This document shows positions 1 through 8,096 of a stretch of DNA of 64,000 nt, piece by piece. The notes below the pieces were generated by a model. It was not told the origin of the DNA. It searched no databases and worked only from the letters and a program-made list of their open reading frames with translations. The stretch lies in contig NZ_JBHUMY010000029.1 of NCBI RefSeq assembly GCF_042685365.1, positions 1 through 64,000 on the forward strand, written 5' to 3'. The stretch is from Paenibacillus_AP thailandensis (lineage in GTDB: Bacteria > Bacillota > Bacilli > Paenibacillales > Paenibacillaceae). How positions within the stretch are numbered: position 1 is the stretch's first letter; each line of letters opens with the position of its first letter. Both the position numbers and the translations under genes were made by a program.

Positions 1-58
1 TTTTCAAAGAACAATCGTTTCTTTCGTTATCACCGCGTCTCTCAGCGGCGACTTTTAT
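1..58 (-). promoter_or_regulatory. rRNA operon 5' leader with boxA-like element
   Basis: On the minus strand the last bases before the window edge read GTTCTTTGAAAA, which matches the boxA-like TTCTTTGAAAA element found in Bacillota rRNA leaders just before 16S rRNA. A GC-rich CGCTGAGAG segment lies between it and the promoter. In Bacillus an rRNA operon follows pdaB at this place. I infer that a 16S gene starts just outside the window and is read leftwards; the gene itself is not visible. Confidence 0.75.
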
Positions 59-110
59 AATATAGCACAGGTGCCTAAAACAATGCAACCCTTTTTTTAA
101 AAAAAATTTA
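59..110 (-). promoter_or_regulatory. rRNA operon promoter with UP-like tract
   Basis: Minus-strand -35 TTGCAT (83-88) and -10 TATATT (59-64) are separated by 18 bases. An A/T tract (about 91-110) lies directly upstream of the -35, as in UP elements of strong rRNA promoters. The position directly before the boxA-like leader supports an rrn promoter. Confidence 0.75.
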
Positions 111-116
111 TGCCGT

Positions 117-338
117 TTATTTAAAGCTTCGAACGTTAAGAGCATAGCGGGAAAGTTCCTTCGGGGACGCAATTCGGGCATACATGCGGAATACGATTTT
201 GTATCGTTTCGTAATGGCAAGCTTGATATCTCCGTCGAGACGGGAGTCGTTCAAATCGAGGAGCATTTCATCCAATTCCTTGCGCAATACGTAATCAAGC
301 TCTTTGCATTCTTTGTCGTTGAACAATATTCCGAGCAT
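117..338 (-). CDS. small conserved-looking hypothetical protein, 73 aa
   Basis: No domain is recognised. The start at 338 is chosen because AAGGAGG lies 12 bases upstream; the longer reading frame upstream of it has no ribosome binding site and looks like read-through. The protein (MLGILFNDKEC...) is hydrophilic and charged, predicted mostly helical, with no signal peptide or membrane segment. It ends just before the rRNA promoter and lies downstream of the SpoIIM-like gene on the same strand, with a 171-base gap. Function unknown. The good ribosome binding site and lack of low-complexity sequence argue for a real gene. Confidence 0.6.
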   Translation of the reverse strand: MLGILFNDKECKELDYVLRKELDEMLLDLNDSRLDGDIKLAITKRYKIVFRMYARIASPKELSRYALNVRSFK

Positions 339-509
339 AACGGTAAACGGCCTCCTTGGATTGCTGCAGCGTATAGCGCCTGAGCTTATTCGGATTCTCC
401 TGAACGACATGTTTGACGTAGAAGCAACATATCGCTTTACTGTTATGCTCATTTATTGGAAAATTTATTACAACCCATTAACCGCCGGCGACCCTTGCGG
501 ATTATCCCG

Positions 510-1139
510 TTAAGAAAGGCTGGTCCCCATAAGCCAAGGCGTTATTGTGCTCTCTATAATAGAAGCGACAAGCAGCACCGCGACAACGACAATGCCGAGG
601 GGCACCGTCCGTGGCACGAAACGGCGCAGCTCCGTTCCCGCTCCTTCCGCTCCTTTTCCGCCGGGAATAAAAATTCTTTTCCATACAAGAGCGCCGAATT
701 TCAAACCGTATGCCGCCGCGACAACGACTGCCGGTATTTCCAGAATGCCGTGAGGCAATATGCCGCGAAGAAACATGTCCAGCGTTCCGCCCGCTCCGGC
801 CTCCAGCTGTTTCAGATAAAACAGGTAGCCGAGGACCATCCCGTTGACGACCAGGAAAAACGCCGGCACGATTCCGAGCAAAGCTCCCAAATAGATCACG
901 AACACGGCTTTGACCGCATTGTTGATAAAAATAAACACCATAAAGGAAAGCGTCGGATCGGAAGACTGGCGCAACGTCTCGCCGAGCTCCCGAATCGCTT
1001 CGACCTGCCCTCCCAAATAACCGTGCAAAGCGCTGTTGGTCGCTCCTACGACCAATCCCGCCATAAACAAAATGACGCTGAAAGCAATATACCGATGCAT
1101 CGACTTCAAGTGATCGACGATCGCACTCCATTTAAACAA
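510..1139 (-). CDS. spoIIM: stage II sporulation protein M-like membrane protein (DUF95 family)
   Basis: SpoIIM-type integral membrane protein of 209 residues, close to the 214 of Bacillus SpoIIM, which helps the SpoIID/SpoIIP peptidoglycan-degrading complex during engulfment. About five hydrophobic segments are visible, and the family motif PHGILEIPAVV lies in the second half. The start is a TTG at 1139 with GGGAGG eight bases upstream. A longer frame reaching back to an ATG at 1262 would run into the divergent pdaB start and is unlikely. It is divergent from pdaB with about 120 bases between them. In Bacillus spoIIM lies elsewhere, so this may be a DUF95 paralogue rather than the true orthologue. 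Confidence 0.75.
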   Translation of the reverse strand: MFKWSAIVDHLKSMHRYIAFSVILFMAGLVVGATNSALHGYLGGQVEAIRELGETLRQSSDPTLSFMVFIFINNAVKAVFVIYLGALLGIVPAFFLVVNGMVLGYLFYLKQLEAGAGGTLDMFLRGILPHGILEIPAVVVAAAYGLKFGALVWKRIFIPGGKGAEGAGTELRRFVPRTVPLGIVVVAVLLVASIIESTITPWLMGTSLS

Positions 1140-1190
1140 AGCAGTTCCCTCCCGGCCGCTAGCTCCCTCTCCCAAAAGTCGAACAAGCAT

Positions 1191-1220
1191 GAATAACTTG
1201 TACATGTACGAGCATAGATT
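1191..1220 (+). promoter_or_regulatory. candidate sporulation (sigma E/G type) promoter of pdaB
   Basis: GAATA at 1191-1195 and CATAGAT at 1213-1219 are separated by 17 bases, resembling forespore/mother-cell sigma factor promoters. The site is about 40 bases upstream of pdaB. A palindrome GTACATGTAC and matching CTTGTAC/GTACAAG arms lie in the same stretch. Confidence 0.4.
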
Positions 1221-1260
1221 GTACAAGAAAGAAGCTTTATGAGAGAGGAGCGCTTTACCC

Positions 1261-2070
1261 ATGAATTTCTTCTATGTACTGAACGGCAAAAGAATAAAGC
1301 AATATTTTCTGATCGCCATTGCTATCGTGTTCTCCGTAGGCGTCATTTATGCCGAGCGGGACAACATCACCGTATTCGCTCCGCAGCAGCCGGCTGCCAT
1401 CTACAGCGTATCGACGGACAAGAAGGTCGTTGCCCTTACGTTCGATATTAGCTGGGGTGAAAAAAGAACCGAGCCGATCCTTAACGTCCTGAAAGAGAAA
1501 GGCGTCAAGCAAGCAACCTTCTTCTTATCCTCTCCATGGAGCCAAGCTCATCCCGACATTGTCAAAAAAATCGTGGACGCAGGCTATGAGATCGGCAGCC
1601 ATGGCCATAAGCACGACAACTACAGCAAGCTGAGCGACGAAGAAATCCGCAAGCAAATTACAACCGCCCATTCGATTTTGACCGAAGTGACCGGCAAACA
1701 GCCGAACCTGATCCGCCTGCCGAACGGCGATTTCGACAAGCGGGTGCTCCGTATCGCGGAGGAATTGAATTACAAGGTCATTCAGTGGGATACCGATTCG
1801 CTGGACTGGATGAACATCGGTACGGACAAAATCATTAACCGCGTCGTGTCCCGCACGCATCCAGGCGACATTATTCTGCTGCACGCCAGCGATTCCGTCA
1901 AGCAAACCCACGAGGCGCTCCCGGTCATCATCGATCAGCTGCGCAACCAAGGTTACGAATTTGTCTCCGTGTCGCAGCTGCTGGCCCAAACGGAAGTAAA
2001 CGGCAAAAGCGTTCAGGACAAAACAAGCTCCGCCGACAATCCGCTTAGCGCCTTCAACGTTGCCGGATAG
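1261..2070 (+). CDS. pdaB: polysaccharide deacetylase PdaB, sporulation
   Basis: NodB-fold carbohydrate esterase family 4 protein of 269 residues (Bacillus PdaB 254). PdaB is needed to maintain spores after late sporulation. An uncleaved N-terminal membrane anchor (about residues 13-31) is followed by the NodB domain. The visible catalytic motifs are LTFDISWG with the metal-binding Asp, SHGHKHDN with the metal-binding histidines, RLPNGDF, WDTDSLDW and ILLHASDS. The ATG has GAGAGGAG upstream. The N-terminus (MNFFYVLNGKRIKQ) strongly resembles PdaB. It starts a plus-strand unit and converges on kbaA. Confidence 0.93.
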   Translation: MNFFYVLNGKRIKQYFLIAIAIVFSVGVIYAERDNITVFAPQQPAAIYSVSTDKKVVALTFDISWGEKRTEPILNVLKEKGVKQATFFLSSPWSQAHPDIVKKIVDAGYEIGSHGHKHDNYSKLSDEEIRKQITTAHSILTEVTGKQPNLIRLPNGDFDKRVLRIAEELNYKVIQWDTDSLDWMNIGTDKIINRVVSRTHPGDIILLHASDSVKQTHEALPVIIDQLRNQGYEFVSVSQLLAQTEVNGKSVQDKTSSADNPLSAFNVAG

Positions 2071-2096
2071 GCCATAGATACGTCCCTATTTCTATT

Positions 2097-2720
2097 TTAA
2101 GATGCCGATTTCACGGCCGGTGCCGCGGAATCGGCATCCCTGTTTCCAAGAACGCGATGCAGCATCAAGATTTGGTACGCATTGCAAGCAAAAAGCGGAA
2201 CCATCATAAAGACGATTGCCGAAACGTTAAGCTCCCCTTGGAGCGCCGGCCACGATTCGATAAAGGTAACGGTAAACAGCAAAAACAGACTTGGAATGAA
2301 GGCGCTTTTGTTCGTTTGCTTCATTTTGAACCAGGAGACGATCCCGGCGCAGACGAGAAGCCCAAGAGGAAGCGACCAGTAAAACCAGCCGGCGGCATGT
2401 TGGCTGTAGAGCATATAACCCATGGCAACCGCGGCAAATACAACGCTATAGCCTTGAAGCGCGTTCCACAAATAGCCTTTGCGGAAAATGCTGAGCGCGA
2501 TATAGTTTAACGTTAAATAAGCAAAAAAGCCCATATGGCTAAAGGCGCCGAACATAAGTCCGGTAAGCGCCATCATAAAAGCGTTGAAGCCGGTTGCCTT
2601 CAGTCCCATAAACCCAAAGTCTTGATCGGTCCACTGCATGATCGTGCCCGTTATGACGGAAGCGCCTAATCCGACCAGCATGCACATGCCGAACAAAAAG
2701 CCCCATTTTTTCAAATTCAA
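2097..2720 (-). CDS. kbaA: KinB-signalling pathway activation protein KbaA
   Basis: Polytopic membrane protein of 207 residues (Bacillus KbaA 198), with about six hydrophobic segments and almost no extramembrane domain. KbaA is required for activity of the sporulation kinase KinB in the phosphorelay. The start is TTG at 2720, with AAAGGAGG about 10 bases upstream. The assignment rests on sequence character plus the conserved order cwlD-salA-gerD-kbaA-pdaB. It converges with pdaB and is divergent from gerD. Confidence 0.85.
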   Translation of the reverse strand: MNLKKWGFLFGMCMLVGLGASVITGTIMQWTDQDFGFMGLKATGFNAFMMALTGLMFGAFSHMGFFAYLTLNYIALSIFRKGYLWNALQGYSVVFAAVAMGYMLYSQHAAGWFYWSLPLGLLVCAGIVSWFKMKQTNKSAFIPSLFLLFTVTFIESWPALQGELNVSAIVFMMVPLFACNAYQILMLHRVLGNRDADSAAPAVKSAS

Positions 2721-2788
2721 GCGACTGTTCCCTCCTTTGGTCTTCTCCTTATTTTACCACGTCCGCATGAAAAAGCTAATCCTTCCGC

Positions 2789-2818
2789 TGATAATTCCCC
2801 CCCTCCGGGTTCATACTA
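2789..2818 (+). promoter_or_regulatory. candidate sigma G-type promoter of gerD
   Basis: CATACTA at 2812-2818 is an exact match to the CATWHTA -10 of forespore sigma G. The -35 candidate TGATA (2789-2793) is only a partial match, with an 18-base spacer. gerD is a forespore gene in Bacillus, which fits. Confidence 0.45.
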
Positions 2819-2879
2819 ACGGTACTACCCGATTGTCGCTGCATACGCGTCAAGGTCAGAAGGGAGATTTCGGTTCACC

Positions 2880-3575
2880 ATGAGCATTCGTACAATTTTA
2901 TTTGCGGCGCTTGCCTCTTCCGTTTTGATGATTGCGGGCTGCGGCAGCGAGCCTGCACAGGGCGGCCAGCAGATGAGCTATAAAGACATGAAGTCGATGG
3001 TCATTGATATTCTCAAAACGGAAGATGCGCAAAAAGCGCTCCAGGAATCGAGCCAGCAAATGTCCGGATACAGCGCCAGCGGCATCAAGACGCTGTCGGT
3101 GCAGGATCAGGAGCAGGTCAGGCTGGCGGTGAAGGACGTGCTTGTATCCCCGGAATACGACAAGGTCATTCGCAAGCTGATGACCGATACCCGTTTCGCG
3201 GGCGAATTCGCCAAAGCCGTCAACAAGCAAAATACCGAGATCCACAAGCAATTATTGAAGGATCCCACTTATCAGGCCGATCTGATGAAAGCCATGAACA
3301 ACACGGATATGCAAAAAATGATACTGGAAGTGCTGCAAAGCAACCAGTATAAAAAGCAAGTGATGTCCATGATGCAAGAGGCGATGGGCAACCCGATCTT
3401 CAAACTGGAAATGCTTGATTTGATGAAGGCTGCCGTGAAGGAGCATCTGGAGCCGAAGCCGGACGAGAAGCCTAAGCAAGAAGGCGGAGGAGAAGGGGGC
3501 GGCGAAGAAGGCGGCGGCGAGGGAGAAGAAGGCGGCGGCGAAGAAGGCGGAGGAGAAGGCGGTTCCTCCCAATAA
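2880..3575 (+). CDS. gerD: spore germination lipoprotein GerD
   Basis: Lipoprotein of 231 residues with lipobox IAGC (lipidated Cys21). GerD organises germinant receptors into the germinosome in the spore inner membrane. The middle of the protein is a long run of amphipathic helices (MKAMNNTDMQKMILEVLQS region). The last 40 or so residues form a Pro/Lys stretch followed by a Gly/Glu-only tail made of GGGE-type repeats. This makes it longer than the 185-residue Bacillus protein. The ATG is preceded by GAAGGGAG. Its location between kbaA and salA is as in Bacillus. Confidence 0.9.
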   Translation: MSIRTILFAALASSVLMIAGCGSEPAQGGQQMSYKDMKSMVIDILKTEDAQKALQESSQQMSGYSASGIKTLSVQDQEQVRLAVKDVLVSPEYDKVIRKLMTDTRFAGEFAKAVNKQNTEIHKQLLKDPTYQADLMKAMNNTDMQKMILEVLQSNQYKKQVMSMMQEAMGNPIFKLEMLDLMKAAVKEHLEPKPDEKPKQEGGGEGGGEEGGGEGEEGGGEEGGGEGGSSQ

Positions 3576-3604
3576 GAATGGAGTTCTTATGCGGAAAAAG
3601 CGAA

Positions 3605-3646
3605 AAGCCCGGTTAAACAGGCGTTATTGCCTGCCTAACCGGGCTT
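3605..3646. terminator. bidirectional terminator between gerD and salA
   Basis: Long inverted repeat with arms AAGCCCGGTTA and TAACCGGGCTT, plus an inner CAGGC/GCCTG pair, lies between the convergent ends of gerD and salA. A/T runs on either side make it usable in both directions. Confidence 0.85.
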
Positions 3647-3651
3647 CTTGC

Positions 3652-4722
3652 TTAGCCTCCCAGCTTGTCGACGACCTTGGCGGCCAATTGATCGTAAATC
3701 TTGCCGATCTCCGTCTCCGGCTTATACACGGAAGGGGAGAAATCCGGCTCAAGCGGATGGTTGTCCGGCTGGCCGAGCGGAATTTGCGCAAGCAGCTCGA
3801 CGTGCAGCGTCTCGGCCAATCTCGCGCCGCCGTCGCGGCCAAACACATACTCCTCTTCCCCCGCTTTGTTCCGGTAATAGGACATGTTCTCGACGACGCC
3901 GATAATGTCGTGATTGGTCTTCACCGCCATTGCGCCCGCCCTCGCCGCAACGAACGCGGCCGTCGCGTGCGGCGTCGTCACGATAATTTCTTTGCTCTGC
4001 GGAATGATCTGATGCACGTCCAGCGCAATGTCGCCCGTTCCCGGCGGCAAATCGAGCAGCATGTAATCGAGCTCTCCCCATTCGACCTCGGCAAAAAAGT
4101 TGCGCAGCATTTTGCCGAGCATCGGGCCGCGCCATACGACCGGACTGTTGTCTTCCACGAAAAAGCCCATGGACATCACCTTGACGCCGAACCGCTCGAT
4201 CGGCACGATGCGCTCGTCTTCGACGGAAGGGCGTTCCTCGATTCCCATCATATCGGGAACGCTAAAGCCGTAAATATCGGCGTCGATAATGCCGACCCGC
4301 TTGCCCTGCCGGGCCAATGCCGCAGCGAGGTTGACGCTGACGGTCGATTTGCCGACGCCGCCCTTGCCGCTGGCGACGGCAATGAACTGCACGCCGCTGC
4401 GGGGATCCAGCAGCGGCGACTGCAGCCCGGCCCCGTGCCCCTTGACGGGGCCGGCCCCCTTGGCGCCAGCCGGCGCGGCGGCTTGCTCCGCCGGCGGCGC
4501 CTCCAGCGCGCGAAACCGGCAATGCACGGTTTCGGCGCCCGCCTGCGCGAGTGCTTCGCGCAGGGCGGCTTCCAGCGACGGCTTCAGCTCGTCGCTTGCG
4601 GTGAGGACCGTCAACGATACTTGACGGTCCTTGACGATGACGTCGCGTACCGCTACATGGTACGCGCTATATTGTGCCGTTACGGCCTGAACGGCCTCGA
4701 TTGCTTGCTCGCGTGTCAACAT
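3652..4722 (-). CDS. salA: Mrp/NBP35-family P-loop ATPase SalA
   Basis: Mrp-type ATPase of 356 residues from the chosen start (MLTREQ). The N-terminal part (about 1-75) looks like a MIP18/DUF59 domain. An Ala/Pro/Gly-rich linker follows, then a deviant Walker A SGKGGVGKST at about 118-127 and the LDLPPGTGD switch. The family carries Fe-S clusters in many bacteria; in Bacillus the orthologue SalA regulates scoC and exoenzyme expression. The start is uncertain: 4722 has a weak AAGGTGGTG, while the longer ATG at 4776 has none. It lies downstream of cwlD, as in Bacillus. Confidence 0.88.
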   Translation of the reverse strand: MLTREQAIEAVQAVTAQYSAYHVAVRDVIVKDRQVSLTVLTASDELKPSLEAALREALAQAGAETVHCRFRALEAPPAEQAAAPAGAKGAGPVKGHGAGLQSPLLDPRSGVQFIAVASGKGGVGKSTVSVNLAAALARQGKRVGIIDADIYGFSVPDMMGIEERPSVEDERIVPIERFGVKVMSMGFFVEDNSPVVWRGPMLGKMLRNFFAEVEWGELDYMLLDLPPGTGDIALDVHQIIPQSKEIIVTTPHATAAFVAARAGAMAVKTNHDIIGVVENMSYYRNKAGEEEYVFGRDGGARLAETLHVELLAQIPLGQPDNHPLEPDFSPSVYKPETEIGKIYDQLAAKVVDKLGG

Positions 4723-4806
4723 GCTTTTGTGAGCACCACCTTTTTGTGCGATAACGTTACCATTTCGTTTTTCCATTATAGCACAAATTGGACGCGCATC
4801 TCCTTC

Positions 4807-5571
4807 TCATCCGCTTACGCTTATTTTTTCGCCGGAAGCGTACCGGAGCAGCCCTTGGTAAACGGCGGCCGCCACTTGCTTCTGATAGTCCGGGTCGGCC
4901 AGCCGGCCCGCTTCGCCGGGATTGGACAAAAACCCGACTTCCACAAGCGCCGTCGGTATCGTTTTGACCGCCTCCAGCACGTATACGCCTTTCTTTAAAG
5001 CCGGAAGACGCGTCGTGTTGCCGAGATTGCGCTTGATTTCGTCCTGAATTAATGCCGCTAACAAGGAATTGTCTTGATGATTCGGGTAATAAAACGTTTG
5101 AGCGCCCGACCATTTCTCCGACGGAATGCTGTTCATATGGATGCTGACGACAACGCTTGCTCCGCTTTGCTGGATCGTGGAGACGCGCTTCAGCAAATCT
5201 TCGGTTTTGCGTTTGCGGATCACGCTCGTATCGGGATTGGCCAGATCGTAATCCCCTTCGCGCGTCAGCACGACCGCAGCGCCGGACTGCTGCAAATAAT
5301 CGCGAAGATAAAAAGCAATCGCCAGATTGATATCTTTTTCGATAACGCCCGATTTGCTGACGGCGCCTCCGTCAATGCCGCCATGCCCCGCGTCGATGAC
5401 GACCGTTTTCCCGGCAAGCGGCATCGACCAATACGTCCAGCTTTGACTGGCCGGCGTGTGCCGGCCGAGCAGAACGGCGACCAAAATCACGACAGTCAGC
5501 CCAACGGCGATCCGAACCGCGCCTTTATACGTCATCCAGACGATAAGTCTGCGCCCTCGGCGACGAAACAT
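4807..5571 (-). CDS. cwlD: N-acetylmuramoyl-L-alanine amidase CwlD
   Basis: Zn-dependent amidase_3 enzyme of 254 residues (Bacillus CwlD 237). It removes peptide side chains as the first step of muramic-delta-lactam formation in spore cortex; cooperation with GerD is known in Bacillus. An N-terminal membrane segment (about residues 18-37) is followed by the catalytic domain with DAGHGG, GVIEKD, SIHMNS and VEVGFLSN, which supply the two Zn histidines and the glutamates. The start at 5571 is preceded by a GGGGTGG element. A longer reading frame to 5634 lacks a ribosome binding site. Confidence 0.92.
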   Translation of the reverse strand: MFRRRGRRLIVWMTYKGAVRIAVGLTVVILVAVLLGRHTPASQSWTYWSMPLAGKTVVIDAGHGGIDGGAVSKSGVIEKDINLAIAFYLRDYLQQSGAAVVLTREGDYDLANPDTSVIRKRKTEDLLKRVSTIQQSGASVVVSIHMNSIPSEKWSGAQTFYYPNHQDNSLLAALIQDEIKRNLGNTTRLPALKKGVYVLEAVKTIPTALVEVGFLSNPGEAGRLADPDYQKQVAAAVYQGLLRYASGEKISVSG

Positions 5572-5641
5572 AAAAAACCACCCCGTCCCCCTGATAAGAT
5601 GTACGCTTCGACCGGACAGGCCAGCCCTGTACACATTATCA

Positions 5642-5668
5642 TTTATATGGGACGAGATGGTCGTTTAT
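5642..5668 (-). promoter_or_regulatory. candidate sigma E-type promoter of cwlD
   Basis: Minus-strand ATA (5666-5668), a 16-base spacer and CATATAAA (5642-5649) resemble sigma E promoters. It lies about 70 bases upstream of cwlD. The match is short and the evidence weak. Confidence 0.3.
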
Positions 5669-5725
5669 GTGTTTATGAAGCTCAAAACGTCAAAGGCTCA
5701 CGCTTTCACTTCGCCGGTGTTTGGA

Positions 5726-6889
5726 TTAAACGGTCGTTTGCGCCATGCCTTCGATCAAAATTTGCGCGACCTCCGGACGGGAAAACTCCGGCGGCGGGCA
5801 GATGCCGTCGCGCAGCAGGGCGCGCACTTTCGTTCCGGACAACGTCAGATGGTCGGACTTATCGTGCGGGCACGTCTTCGTCGTGGCCATGTTGCCGCAT
5901 TTCGTGCAGTAGAAGCTGTGCTCGAAATAAAGCGGCGTAATGCCCAGATCCGCGGCAGGGATCGTCTTCAGCAGCTCTTGCGCTTCATACGTGCCGTAGT
6001 AATCGCCTACGCCGGCATGGTCGCGGCCGACGATGAAGTGGGTGCAGCCGTAGTTTTTGCGTACGATCGCATGGAAAACCGCTTCGCGCGGTCCCGCGTA
6101 ACGCATAGCCGCCGGGAATACGCCCAGGAAGACGCGGTCCTGCGGATAGTAGTTCTCGAGCAGCGCAAGGTAGCTCTTCATGCGGACGTTCGCCGGAACG
6201 TCGTCGGACTTCGTCTCGCCGACAAGCGGATTCAGGAACAAGGCGTCCACGATTTCCATGGCCGTCTTCTGAATATATTCGTGCGCCCGGTGCACCGGAT
6301 TGCGGGTCTGGAAGCCGACGACGGTCTGCCAGCCTTTCTCCGCGAAGATGCGGCGCGTTTCGGAAGGATCAAAATAATATTCCTCGAACTTCTCCGGCTT
6401 CGGACGGTTCAATACGACAATGTCGCCGCCGACGTAAGTGGAAGGACGGGCAAAAAGCTTCTTCACGCCCGGATGCTCCAGATCGTCCGTCTTGAATACT
6501 TGAACCGCTTCATGCTTCTGATCGACCTTGTAAATGTCCTGGATATCGATGACGGCGTATACGACGTTGTCCTCGCCGACAAGCGCCGCCCGTTGTCCGG
6601 CGCGCAGAGCGGAAGCCTGCGCATCGTCCACCGATAACGTAATCGGAATGCTCCATACCGTGCCGTCGGCAAGGCGCATCCGGTCTACGACGGACCGGTA
6701 ATCTTGCTCGTTCATGAAGCCTTTGAGCGGCGAAAAAGCGCCGACCCCGATCAAATCCAAATCCGAAATCGTCCAGCTGTTAATGACAATGGTTGTCAGG
6801 CTTTCCGCTTCCTTCAGCAGCCGTTCGCGCTCTTCGCCGGCAGCGACACGGTTCACCAGCGTGCCGCCGTGCGGTTGTATTTGACTCAT
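5726..6889 (-). CDS. sat: sulfate adenylyltransferase (ATP sulfurylase)
   Basis: Monofunctional ATP sulfurylase of 387 residues. It makes adenylyl sulfate (APS) from ATP and sulfate, the first step of assimilatory sulfate reduction. The nucleotide-binding motif RNPVHRAHEY and the GRDHAGVGD motif are present, and a CTKCGN...CPH cysteine/histidine cluster is seen near the C-terminus. The start at 6889 follows AAGGAGG; the frame extends further upstream without support. It lies 46 bases downstream of cysH and is presumably co-transcribed with it. No APS kinase follows, so the pair works by direct APS reduction. Confidence 0.95.
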   Translation of the reverse strand: MSQIQPHGGTLVNRVAAGEERERLLKEAESLTTIVINSWTISDLDLIGVGAFSPLKGFMNEQDYRSVVDRMRLADGTVWSIPITLSVDDAQASALRAGQRAALVGEDNVVYAVIDIQDIYKVDQKHEAVQVFKTDDLEHPGVKKLFARPSTYVGGDIVVLNRPKPEKFEEYYFDPSETRRIFAEKGWQTVVGFQTRNPVHRAHEYIQKTAMEIVDALFLNPLVGETKSDDVPANVRMKSYLALLENYYPQDRVFLGVFPAAMRYAGPREAVFHAIVRKNYGCTHFIVGRDHAGVGDYYGTYEAQELLKTIPAADLGITPLYFEHSFYCTKCGNMATTKTCPHDKSDHLTLSGTKVRALLRDGICPPPEFSRPEVAQILIEGMAQTTV

Positions 6890-6935
6890 CCTGTTGCTCC
6901 TCCTTGATTTCATTCAATGGTGTCCGTCCGATTGC

Positions 6936-7631
6936 TTATTTATGCAAGCCGCACTCCGTCTTATCCTGACCAGCCCAGCGCCCTGCGCGCGGATCTTCGC
7001 CCGGCATGACGGGACGCGTGCAATACTCGCAGCCGATGCTCGGATAGTTCTGGTCGTGCAGCGGGTTGTAGATGACGTCGTTCTCCCGGATATAATTCCA
7101 TACGTCTTCGGAAGTCCAGCTTGCCAGCGGGTTAAACTTCACGAGACCAAACTTCACGTCGTACTCGACTTTCTTCGCATTGGCGCGGGTAGGCGCCTGA
7201 TCGCGGCGAATGCCGGTAATCCATGCTTCGTACTTGGACAAAATGCGCGTTAGCGGCTCAACCTTGCGGATGTTGCAACATTGGTTGGCGTCCTTCGTCC
7301 ACAGCTCCGGTCCATGCTGTTCCGCTTGCTCTTCCGGCGTAAGGAGCGGTTTGACTTGGACAAGCGGAATTCCCGGATAACGCTCGATGAGGCGGTCGCG
7401 CGTCTCATACGTTTCTTTGAAGTGAAAATCCGTATCCAAATAGAAAATGTCCGTAGTCGGGCTAATCTTCTGCAGCATGTCGACCAGGACGACGTCTTCC
7501 GCGCCGAAGCTGCACGCAAACGTAATGTTCGGGAACGTTTCTACGGCGTAAGCAATAATTTCTTGCGGAGTGGCCGTCTCAAGCTCTTCCGCTTTTTGTT
7601 TAATAAGCGCTTCCTTCTCGAATAAGTTCAT
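6936..7631 (-). CDS. cysH: adenylyl-sulfate (APS) reductase, CysH family
   Basis: Reduces APS to sulfite and AMP with thioredoxin. At 231 residues it carries the two cysteine pairs that hold a 4Fe-4S cluster (Cys118-Cys119 and Cys201-Cys204) and the catalytic C-terminal Cys227 in ECGLH. The 4Fe-4S cysteines are the mark of the APS-using type rather than a PAPS reductase. The ATG has GGAGGG seven bases upstream. It is the first gene of a two-gene unit with sat, behind a consensus sigma A promoter. The pair is not part of this neighbourhood in Bacillus. Confidence 0.95.
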   Translation of the reverse strand: MNLFEKEALIKQKAEELETATPQEIIAYAVETFPNITFACSFGAEDVVLVDMLQKISPTTDIFYLDTDFHFKETYETRDRLIERYPGIPLVQVKPLLTPEEQAEQHGPELWTKDANQCCNIRKVEPLTRILSKYEAWITGIRRDQAPTRANAKKVEYDVKFGLVKFNPLASWTSEDVWNYIRENDVIYNPLHDQNYPSIGCEYCTRPVMPGEDPRAGRWAGQDKTECGLHK

Positions 7632-7649
7632 CGCTTTTCCCTCCGTGTC

Positions 7650-7676
7650 AATTCCAAGTAAAATTATCTGTATTAA
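7650..7676 (-). promoter_or_regulatory. possible CymR-type operator upstream of cysH
   Basis: On the minus strand, just downstream of the -10, an AT-rich stretch ends in TTGGAATT, the conserved right half of CymR (cysteine metabolism repressor) boxes. A repressor bound here would block early elongation. The match comes from memory of the motif and is only partial. Confidence 0.35.
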
Positions 7677-7681
7677 GTTAA

Positions 7682-7710
7682 ATTATAAGTCCTTCCGGCG
7701 TATAGTTCAA
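7682..7710 (-). promoter_or_regulatory. sigma A promoter of cysH-sat
   Basis: -35 TTGAAC (7705-7710), a 17-base spacer and a perfect -10 TATAAT (7682-7687). Predicted transcription starts about 45 bases upstream of cysH. Confidence 0.75.
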
Positions 7711-8074
7711 TGGCTAAATGACAAAAAGTCTTGACAGCATTTCCCTTTTTTGAACAATAGCCTAGGAAAAACGGCCGTCCGCCGGCTTCGTTAATTCCAT
7801 ATTGAAATTAACTCTCAATTAGATGGGCAAGCGGCCAGGCAAGAACCTTCTTTTCGCATTATATGGTCAAGTGCCTTTCCTGTGCGTGCCCATCTCCGTA
7901 CCGGCCCGCTCCCCTGCCCCAACATGCGAAACCTTCCGCGCGAAAATCGCAGCGGGAGGTTCGTCGCCAGGCGGCGCAAACGGATGGTCTAAGCATCGTC
8001 TATCGAGGGGGGGCAGATCAAGTTATCCGTCCCGGGTATCGCTTAAGTCAGCCAGGCCGCACGTTCTAACGGAT
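7711..8074. other. intergenic stretch, no gene supported
   Basis: About 360 bases between the cysH promoter and the pectinase 3' end. The only visible structure is an inverted repeat GTTAATT/AATTAAC at 7790-7812. A plus-strand frame at 7823-8098 has no family resemblance and is rich in Pro/Ser/Arg, as expected for chance translation. Confidence 0.5.
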
Positions 8075-8096
8075 GAAAAAGCGAAGTTTCCGCTTT
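8075..8096 (-). terminator. terminator of the pectinase gene
   Basis: Minus-strand hairpin AAAGCG/CGCTTT with a short loop, followed by a T run, overlapping the stop codon. The stem is short. Confidence 0.5.

Noticed and set aside
5726..7680. S-box (SAM riboswitch) in front of cysH-sat
   Set aside because: The predicted leader is only about 45 bases and carries none of the S-box conserved blocks.
7688..7715. tRNA-like string GGCGTATAGTTCAATGG
   Set aside because: No acceptor stem, anticodon arm or T arm around it; it coincides with the cysH promoter.
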